A stretch of DNA of 19,510 bases from the NCBI GenBank assembly GCA_023428065.1, contig JAEYZI010000066.1, forward strand, positions 1-19,510, read 5' to 3'. The notes beneath the pieces were generated by a model that saw nothing but the letters and a program-made list of their open reading frames with translations, was not told the origin of the DNA and did no database searches. The stretch's first letter is position 1. Each line of letters opens with the position of its first letter. Origin of the DNA: Actinomycetes bacterium (GTDB taxonomy: Bacteria; Actinomycetota; Actinomycetes; Actinomycetales; Microbacteriaceae). This document shows, in pieces, positions 14,478 to 19,510 of this stretch. A program made the translations under genes and the position numbers.

Positions 14478-15395
14478 CTAATCCGCCCGGAGGACGTCGA
14501 GGGCGTGCTGCAGGTCGTCGGGGTAGCGTGTCTCGAACTCGACGTACTCCCCCGTCGCGGGATGCCGGAAGCCGAGCTTGACGGCGTGCAGCCACTGCCG
14601 CGTGAGGTCGAGCCGCGCGGCGAGCGTCGGGTCGGCGCCGTACAGGATGTCGCCGACGCACGGGTGGCGCTGGGCGGCCATGTGCACGCGGATCTGGTGG
14701 GTGCGGCCGGTCTCGAGGTGGATCTCGAGGAGGGTCGCGGAGCGCATGGCCTCGAGCGTGTCGTAGTGGGTCACGGCGTGCTTGCCGTCGGCCGTGACGG
14801 CGAACTTCCAGCTGGACCCCGGATGCCGCCCCACGGGGGCGTCGATCGTGCCCGAGAACGGGTCGGGGTGCCCCTGCACGACGGCGTGGTAGATCTTGTC
14901 GACCTCGCGGTCGTGGAACTGCCGCTTGAGCTCGCTGTAGGCCCGCTCGCTCTTCGCGACGACCATGAGCCCGCTCGTGCCGACGTCGAGACGGTGCACG
15001 ATCCCCTGGCGCTCGGCCGACCCGGAGGTCGCGATGCGGTAGCCGGCGCCCGCGAGAGCGCCGAGGACGGTCGGGCCGTCCCAGCCGGATGCGGGGTGCG
15101 CGGCGACCCCCACGGGCTTGTCGATCACGACGATGTCGTCGTCGTCGTGCACGACCGCGAAGCCCGGGACGAGCTGGGGCACGACGGCCGGCTCGAGCCG
15201 CGGTGCCCACTCGACCTCGAGCCAGCCCGGACGCACGCGGTCGGACTTGCCGAGCACGACGCCGTCGAGGCGCACGCCGCCGGCCTCGAGCACCTCCTGC
15301 GCGAAGGAGCGCGAGAAGCCCATGAGGCGCGCGACGGCCGCGTCGGCGCGGTCCCCGACGAGACCGTCGGGGATGGGCATCCCGCGCTGCTCCAT
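14478..15395 (-). CDS. RluA/RluD-family 23S rRNA pseudouridine synthase
   Basis: This 305-residue protein isomerises uridine to pseudouridine in RNA, most likely in 23S rRNA helix 69 if it is RluD. An N-terminal S4-like RNA-binding segment lies at about 18-53 (FSRSFAQEVLEAGGVRLDG). The catalytic domain follows, with the nucleophilic Asp D137 in IVHRLDVGTSGL, upstream DKPVGVAAHP, and the later GRTHQIRVH motif. The start is ATG at 15395, which overlaps the lspA stop by one base (TGATG), so translation is probably coupled. The upstream open frame is a shadow of lspA. The lspA-rluD pairing is common in bacteria. The exact target uridines cannot be told from sequence. Confidence 0.93.
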   Translation of the reverse strand: MEQRGMPIPDGLVGDRADAAVARLMGFSRSFAQEVLEAGGVRLDGVVLGKSDRVRPGWLEVEWAPRLEPAVVPQLVPGFAVVHDDDDIVVIDKPVGVAAHPASGWDGPTVLGALAGAGYRIATSGSAERQGIVHRLDVGTSGLMVVAKSERAYSELKRQFHDREVDKIYHAVVQGHPDPFSGTIDAPVGRHPGSSWKFAVTADGKHAVTHYDTLEAMRSATLLEIHLETGRTHQIRVHMAAQRHPCVGDILYGADPTLAARLDLTRQWLHAVKLGFRHPATGEYVEFETRYPDDLQHALDVLRAD

Positions 15396-15976
15396 CAGCG
15401 GTCGGCCGCGGGCGGCGTCGACACGCTCTCGGGCGCGTCCGAGGCCTTCGTGCCATCGAGGTGGACACCGCGCAGCGTGAGCAGCAGGAAGAGACCCATC
15501 GCCGTGCAGATGGCGATGTCGGCGATGTTGAAGATCGCCGGGAAACCCCAGACCTGGATGAAGTCGATGACGTGCCCCTGGCCGAAGCTCGGCTCGCGGA
15601 AGAGGCGATCGGTGACGTTGCCGAGCGCGCCCCCGAGCAGCAGACCGAGCATCCACGCCCACGCGCGCGACTTGATGCGCCGGGCCAGCACGATGATCGC
15701 GACGATGACGCCGACCGCAACGATCGAGAGGATCCACGTGAAGCCGCTCGCGAGCGAGAACGCGGCGCCGGAGTTGCGCACGAAGCGGAACTGGAGGAGC
15801 TCGCCGAGCACGGGGACGACCTCGAACTCGTCGAGCTCGCTCACGATGAGGAACTTGGCGAACTGATCGAGCGCGAGGATGCCGAGGGCCACGACCCCGA
15901 GCAGCACGAGGGCGCGCACGCTCACGCGCGCGCGCCCCGTGCCGTCCGGCGTGGACTCGGGCTCAGTTGCCGCCAA
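15395..15976 (-). CDS. lspA: Signal peptidase II (prolipoprotein signal peptidase)
   Basis: This 193-residue membrane aspartyl protease removes lipoprotein signal peptides after Lgt acylation. Four helices are predicted (about 22-42, 75-98, 107-120 and 146-168). The catalytic aspartates are D123 in GNVTDRLFR and D153 in FNIADIAI, and RNSGAAFS (67-74) is the conserved periplasmic segment. The start is TTG at 15976, overlapping the divIVA end by 14 bases. No good ribosome site is seen there, so GTG codons at residues 18 or 20 (VSVRALV) are possible alternatives that would leave all helices intact. CtaC at 4053-4937 carries a lipobox and is a likely substrate. Confidence 0.95.
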   Translation of the reverse strand: MAATEPESTPDGTGRARVSVRALVLLGVVALGILALDQFAKFLIVSELDEFEVVPVLGELLQFRFVRNSGAAFSLASGFTWILSIVAVGVIVAIIVLARRIKSRAWAWMLGLLLGGALGNVTDRLFREPSFGQGHVIDFIQVWGFPAIFNIADIAICTAMGLFLLLTLRGVHLDGTKASDAPESVSTPPAADR

Positions 15977-16970
15977 AACCGGGGAACTCGTTGTTGCGCT
16001 GCGAGTACGCGGGGTACTCGGGCTGCTGCGAGGACTGCTCCGGCTGTGCGGCCGGGAAGTCGTTCGTCACCTGGGGGGCCGGGAAGCCGGCGTAGGCGGG
16101 CGGGGCCGACGCGCTCGCGGGCTGCGGGGCGGGGGCCTGGCTGTAGTCGCCGAACGACGGGGCCGTGTACTCCTGCGGCGCCGAGACGTCCGGGGCGGGG
16201 GCCTCCACGACGGGGGCCTCGTACGCGGGCGCCTGCGAGGCGCCGGCGTCGTAGCTCGGCGCGTCGTAGACGGGGGCTCCGCTCACCGGGGCGGCGTAGG
16301 CGGGGGCGGCCGAGCCGCTCGTGCCGAGCGACGCCTGCGACTCCGCGCCCGAGATCGGTGCGGCCGACTCGAGCTCACGCAGCTGACCCTCGATGTAGCC
16401 CTTGAGCTTCCCGCGGTACTCGGACTCGAAGATGCGCAGCTCCTCGACGCGACGCTCGAGTCCGGCCTTCTCGGCCTCGAGGGCCTCGATCGCGGTGCGC
16501 TGCTGGTTCTCCGCCTCGGAGACGAGACGCGCCGCGGTCGCGTGGCCCTCGGCGATGAGCTGGTCGCGCTTCTCCATGCCCTCGCGGACGTGCTCCTCGT
16601 GGAGACGGCGGGCGAGCTGGAGGAGGTTGTTCGTGTTGCTCTGGTCCATCGACCCGTCCTGCGCGCCGAGGTCGGCGGCGGGTGCGGGCACGGGAGCCGG
16701 AGCGGGCGCGGCCATGGGCGCGGGCATGGCGGGAGCCGGGGCTGCGACGGGGGCGGGCGCGGGGGCCTGGCTCGCGGAGCGCTGGAGCTCGCTCACCCGT
16801 GCGTCGGCGGCGACGAGGCGCTGACGCAGCTCCTCGTTCTCCTGACCCAGCCGACGCAGTTCGACCACGACCTCGTCGAGGAAGTCGTCGACCTCGTCCT
16901 GGTCGTATCCCTCACGGAACTTCGTGGGGTTGAAACGCTTGTTGACGACATCTTCCGGCGTCAGAGCCAT
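15963..16970 (-). CDS. divIVA: DivIVA / Wag31 polar growth scaffold protein
   Basis: This 335-residue coiled-coil protein marks cell poles and directs tip growth and septum placement in actinobacteria. The N-terminal DivIVA lipid-binding domain is clear (residues 1-65, with NKRFNPTKFREGYDQDEVDD and then a coiled coil). An Ala/Pro linker (69-99, many PAP units) leads to a second long coiled coil (about 112-203). The last about 130 residues are low complexity, with repeated APxYxAP units and a final NNEFPGFGGN. The start is ATG at 16970, preceded by GAGGTG. It follows sepF after 174 bp and overlaps lspA. The tail is typical in kind but variable between species; its function is not evident. Confidence 0.96.
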   Translation of the reverse strand: MALTPEDVVNKRFNPTKFREGYDQDEVDDFLDEVVVELRRLGQENEELRQRLVAADARVSELQRSASQAPAPAPVAAPAPAMPAPMAAPAPAPVPAPAADLGAQDGSMDQSNTNNLLQLARRLHEEHVREGMEKRDQLIAEGHATAARLVSEAENQQRTAIEALEAEKAGLERRVEELRIFESEYRGKLKGYIEGQLRELESAAPISGAESQASLGTSGSAAPAYAAPVSGAPVYDAPSYDAGASQAPAYEAPVVEAPAPDVSAPQEYTAPSFGDYSQAPAPQPASASAPPAYAGFPAPQVTNDFPAAQPEQSSQQPEYPAYSQRNNEFPGFGGN

Positions 16971-17012
16971 GACCGCACCTCGATTGCTTTCCTCATCCGG
17001 TTCACGAATCCA

Positions 17013-17043
17013 TCAACCGTAGCAAGGTTCAGTCCCCGGTTGA
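17013..17043. other. Inverted repeat upstream of divIVA
   Basis: On the minus strand TCAACCG (17043-17037) and CGGTTGA (17019-17013) are perfect 7-bp arms 17 bases apart. They lie 43-73 bases upstream of the divIVA ATG. They could form an RNA hairpin in the divIVA leader or be two half-sites for a dimeric regulator (24 bp centre to centre). Chance is not excluded. Confidence 0.35.
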
Positions 17044-17059
17044 GAGTCGCGCGACGACC

Positions 17060-17065
17060 AGATTA
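17060..17065 (-). promoter_or_regulatory. Candidate -10 for divIVA in the sepF-divIVA gap
   Basis: The minus strand reads TAATCT, the same hexamer proposed for the DUF3043 promoter. It lies about 90 bases upstream of the divIVA start, within the only sizeable non-coding gap of the division cluster (16971-17144). A second, weaker candidate is TACGGT at 17016-17021. No good -35 and no clear sepF terminator are visible; the rest of the gap holds nothing recognisable. Confidence 0.35.
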
Positions 17066-17144
17066 CCGCCGCACGGCTGAGAGCACGCTGCCCCCCGTTC
17101 GGTTGCCAGTGGGGCGCGTGTGGCTCGTGTGGTTCAGACCGAGG

Positions 17145-17609
17145 TCAGTGGGTGTCGAAGAAGCCGGCCTCGACGTCGGCGTCGGCCTCCGCCTGGTCGC
17201 CGCTCACGGCGACGTGCTCGGGCGAGAGCAGGAACACCTTGCTCGTGACGCGCTCGATCTTGCCGTAGAGGCCCATCGAGAGCCCGCTCGCGAAGTCGAT
17301 GAGGCGGCGCGCCTCCGACTCGCTCATCTGGGACAGGTTGAGGATGACCGGCACACCCTCGCGGAAGCTCTCCGCGATCGTCTGCGCGTCCTTGTAGTGA
17401 CGCGGGTGCACCGTGAGGATCTCGTTCATGCCTGCCGGCGCGGGACGCGGGGCGGCGGCACGACGCAGCGGCGTCACGGGCGCGGGACGGGCGGCGGCGG
17501 CCGCCGGGGTCTCGCGGGGCGCGGGCGCGGCCTGCTCGGGCGCGACGTCGTCATAGTCCTCGTCGGCCAGGCCGAGGTAGACCATCGTCTTGCGCAGGGG
17601 GTTCGCCAT
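17145..17609 (-). CDS. sepF: Cell division protein SepF
   Basis: This 154-residue protein tethers FtsZ filaments to the membrane. A short N-terminal amphipathic helix (MANPLRKTMVYLGLA) is the likely membrane anchor. A Pro/Ala-rich linker runs from about 25 to 60. The globular SepF domain follows (about 62-140), with LTVHPRHYKDAQTIAE, VILNLSQMSESEARRLIDFASGL (split here: VILNLSQM, then SEARRLIDFASGL) and GKIERVTSKVFLLSP. The start is ATG at 17609 with GGAGG five bases upstream. It lies 36 bp after yggS and in the ftsZ operon. The FtsZ C-terminal tail encoded at 18333 is the expected binding partner. The yggT gene often found next to sepF is absent. Confidence 0.96.
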   Translation of the reverse strand: MANPLRKTMVYLGLADEDYDDVAPEQAAPAPRETPAAAAARPAPVTPLRRAAAPRPAPAGMNEILTVHPRHYKDAQTIAESFREGVPVILNLSQMSESEARRLIDFASGLSMGLYGKIERVTSKVFLLSPEHVAVSGDQAEADADVEAGFFDTH

Positions 17610-17645
17610 GACATCCTCCGGATCGTGCGGTTCCTGATCCCGAGA

Positions 17646-18329
17646 TTAATCGCGGTCCGGCCGCTTTCCCGTGATTGCCGTGCCGATGCGCAGGTGTGTC
17701 GCGCCTTCGAGGATCGCCTCGGCGTAGTCCCCCGACATGCCCGCCGAGATGCGGTCCGCATCCGGGGCGAGCGCGCGGACGCGCTCGGAGACGGCGCGCA
17801 GCCGGGCGAACGCGGCACGCGGTTCCTCGCCGAGCGGTGCGACCGCCATGACGCCCACGAGGCGGATGCCCTCGGTCGCGAGCACGCGCTCCGCGAGCCG
17901 CTCGGCGTCGGCGGGATCGGCTCCGCCGCGACCCGGCCGACCCGAGAGGTCGATCTCGAGGAAGACATCGACGTCGTCGGCGCCGGGGGCGGCGAGGGCC
18001 GTCACGAGGGAGTCGCGGTCGACCGAGTGGATGGCGCGCGCGTACCGGCGCACGGCCCGCGCCTTGTTGCTCTGCAGCTGACCGACGAAGTGCCAGTCGA
18101 GCCCGAGGTCGGCCGTGTCCGCCGCCTTGGCCTGGGCCTCCTGGTGCCGGTTCTCCCCGAGGTCGCGCACGCCGAGCGCCGCGAGCTCCCGCACGAGCGA
18201 GACGGGGTGGAACTTGGTGACGACGATGCGCGTGAGTTCGCGAGGATCGCGCCCCGCGGCGCGCGCGGCATCCGCGATGCCCGCATCGACCGTCGCGAGC
18301 CGCTCGGCGAGCGGCGCGTCGGCGACCAT
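17646..18329 (-). CDS. yggS: YggS-family pyridoxal phosphate-binding protein
   Basis: This 227-residue protein has the alanine-racemase-like single-domain TIM barrel of the YggS/PROSC family. These proteins bind PLP and help keep vitamin B6 and amino-acid pools balanced, without known catalysis. The PLP-lysine is K39 in VVTKFHP; GENRHQEAQAK, HFVGQLQSNKA and GMSGDYAEAI are the other family signatures. The ATG at 18329 lies 3 bases after the ftsZ stop (18333-18335). No separate ribosome site is seen, so expression should depend on ftsZ translation. The place in the division cluster is conserved across actinobacteria, although no direct division role is shown by the sequence. Confidence 0.95.
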   Translation of the reverse strand: MVADAPLAERLATVDAGIADAARAAGRDPRELTRIVVTKFHPVSLVRELAALGVRDLGENRHQEAQAKAADTADLGLDWHFVGQLQSNKARAVRRYARAIHSVDRDSLVTALAAPGADDVDVFLEIDLSGRPGRGGADPADAERLAERVLATEGIRLVGVMAVAPLGEEPRAAFARLRAVSERVRALAPDADRISAGMSGDYAEAILEGATHLRIGTAITGKRPDRD

Positions 18330-18332
18330 CGG

Positions 18333-19478
18333 CTACTTGAGGAAGTCGGGGATGTCGAGATCGCCCTCGTCGTCGAAGTCGTCGAGCGAGCCGACGACCG
18401 GCACCTCGGGCTCGCGCGCCCAGCCCTCGGGCTGGGGTGCGACGTCGTCACCTGCCGCCGCGGCGACCGCGACGGGCACGGGCGCCTCGACGTAGCTGCT
18501 GCGACGCTCGCTCTGCGGGCGGACGGTCGGCTCGCCGCCGTCGAAGCCCGCAGCGATGACGGTCACGCGAACCTCGTCGCCGAGGGTGTCGTCGATGACG
18601 GCGCCGAAGATGATGTTGGCCTCGGGGTGCACGGCCTCCTGGACGAGTCGCGCCGCGTCGTTGATCTCGAAGATGCCGAGGTTCGAGCCGCCCTGGATCG
18701 ACAGGAGCACCCCGTGGGCGCCGTCGATCGAGGCCTCGAGCAGGGGGCTCGCGACCGCGAGCTCGGCCGCCTTGATCGCGCGGTCCGCGCCGCGGCTCGC
18801 GCCGATGCCCATGAGCGCGGAGCCCGCTCCCTGCATGACCGACTTGACGTCGGCGAAGTCGAGGTTGATGAGGCCCGGCGTCGTGATGAGGTCGGTGATG
18901 CCCTGGACGCCGGCGAGGAGCACCTGGTCGGCAGTCGAGAACGCCTCGAGCATCGAGATGCCGCGGTCGCTGATCTCGAGCAGCCGGTCGTTGGGGACGA
19001 CGATGAGGGTGTCGACCTCGTTCTTGAGGGTCGCGACGCCGATCTCCGCCTGGGCCTGGCGGCGCTTGCCCTCGAAGCCGAACGGCTTCGTGACGACGCC
19101 GATCGTGAGCGCGCCGATCGACTTGGCGATGCGCGCGACGACGGGTGCGCCGCCGGTGCCGGTGCCGCCGCCCTCGCCGGCCGTGACGAAGACCATGTCG
19201 GCGCCCGCGAGGGCCTCCTCGATCTCCTCGGCGTGGTCCTCGGCGGCACGCCGGCCGACCTCCGGATCGGCGCCCGCGCCGAGCCCGCGCGTGAGCTCGC
19301 GCCCGACGTCGAGCTTGACGTCCGCGTCGCTCATGAGCAGCGCTTGGGCGTCCGTGTTGATGGCGATGAACTCGACGCCGCGCAGGCCGAGCTCGATCAT
19401 CCGGTTCACCGCGTTCACGCCACCGCCGCCGATACCGACGACCTTGATGACGGCGAGGTAGTTCTGGTTCGAAGTCAC
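18333..19478 (-). CDS. ftsZ: Cell division GTPase FtsZ
   Basis: This 381-residue tubulin homologue polymerises into the Z-ring. The GTP-binding signature GGGTGTGGAP is at 103-112, GIGGGGVNAVNRM lies at 15-27, and the catalytic T7 loop is NLDFADV at 205-211 (N205, D207, D210). A variable linker (about 320-365) leads to the C-terminal peptide DLDIPDFLK, the docking site for SepF and other partners. The start is GTG at 19478 (MTSNQNYLAV), with GGGAGG six bases upstream. A TTG at 19505 would add nine residues but has no support. It is the first gene of the run ftsZ-yggS-sepF; its promoter and ftsQ probably lie beyond the window edge. Confidence 0.98.
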   Translation of the reverse strand: MTSNQNYLAVIKVVGIGGGGVNAVNRMIELGLRGVEFIAINTDAQALLMSDADVKLDVGRELTRGLGAGADPEVGRRAAEDHAEEIEEALAGADMVFVTAGEGGGTGTGGAPVVARIAKSIGALTIGVVTKPFGFEGKRRQAQAEIGVATLKNEVDTLIVVPNDRLLEISDRGISMLEAFSTADQVLLAGVQGITDLITTPGLINLDFADVKSVMQGAGSALMGIGASRGADRAIKAAELAVASPLLEASIDGAHGVLLSIQGGSNLGIFEINDAARLVQEAVHPEANIIFGAVIDDTLGDEVRVTVIAAGFDGGEPTVRPQSERRSSYVEAPVPVAVAAAAGDDVAPQPEGWAREPEVPVVGSLDDFDDEGDLDIPDFLK

Positions 19479-19510
19479 GTCCGGCCTCCCGGAGAAAACC
19501 CTCAACCTCT

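Noticed and set aside
11055..15866. A 1603-codon open frame on the plus strand opposite dnaE, rluD and most of lspA
   Set aside because: It is the antisense shadow of genes with very high GC at third positions. The translation is an Arg/Glu/Val/Asp-rich repetition without any fold motif, and it runs across three independently recognised genes.
16678..16770. GC-rich repeated units in the divIVA linker that look like a tandem DNA repeat
   Set aside because: They are in-frame Ala/Pro codons of the PAP linker, without a fixed repeat unit at DNA level, and are explained by the protein.
17087..17120. Possible sepF terminator formed by CACGCGCCCC and GGGGGGCAGCGTG on the minus strand
   Set aside because: The arms pair only with bulges and a 14-base loop, and no T-tract follows; this is too weak to call.
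19479..19505. A longer FtsZ starting with TTG at 19505
   Set aside because: The added nine residues are not FtsZ-like, and they include the strong GGGAGG ribosome site that serves the GTG at 19478.

Overview
The window is a densely packed, very high-GC chromosomal segment from an actinobacterium, most likely a member of Microbacteriaceae or a close relative. The evidence is an FtsZ ending in a DLDIPDFL tail, SepF plus a DivIVA/Wag31 protein, a lipoprotein-type CtaC with an actinobacterial four-helix CtaF, a DUF3043 protein, a class 2 PyrD, and a DnaE with an intact PHP exonuclease site. No rRNA, tRNA, CRISPR array, insertion sequence, phage gene or island-like base composition is visible. This is core, vertically inherited housekeeping DNA, not an accessory region.

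Layout, left to right. (1) 1-1455: the last codons of a plus-strand gene that is probably qcrB, a strong bidirectional terminator hairpin at 109-144, and a convergent serine hydrolase of the beta-lactamase/esterase family. The hydrolase has a 20-bp TetR-type palindrome over its likely promoter. (2) 1456-4937, minus strand: ctaC-ctaD-ctaF plus a GNAT acetyltransferase whose start codon overlaps the ctaF stop. With the probable qcrB, this is the respiratory bc1-aa3 supercomplex locus. (3) 4991-6846: a hairpin, erpA (iron-sulfur insertion) and an M20 dipeptidase, both with leaderless-type starts. (4) 6885-7454: a plus-strand DUF3043 membrane protein divergent from the dipeptidase. (5) 7456-10347, minus strand: hisD-nrdR-pyrD (histidine synthesis, ribonucleotide reductase repression, pyrimidine synthesis), then a divergent plus-strand flavin reductase (10407-10916). 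(6) 10917-19478, minus strand: the cell-division and envelope run ftsZ-yggS-sepF-divIVA-lspA-rluD-dnaE.

The parts fit together as growth functions. FtsZ, SepF and DivIVA handle septation and polar growth. LspA matures lipoproteins, and CtaC in this same window has a lipobox that would make it a substrate. DnaE replicates the chromosome, and NrdR and PyrD bear on nucleotide supply. ErpA is a likely supplier of iron-sulfur clusters, one candidate target being the Rieske protein of the neighbouring respiratory chain.

I did not find a previously undescribed system. The most useful second looks are: a recurring TAnnnT -10-like hexamer 6-9 nt from the start codons of five genes (leaderless transcription); the TetR-like operator; the apparent absence of pgeF/yfiH between ftsZ and yggS and of yggT between sepF and divIVA; an inverted repeat in the divIVA leader; and convergent gene pairs whose stop codons abut, one of them inside a perfect 17-bp palindrome. 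Spaces without genes are all under 200 bp. The longest (16971-17144) holds the putative divIVA promoter and leader.
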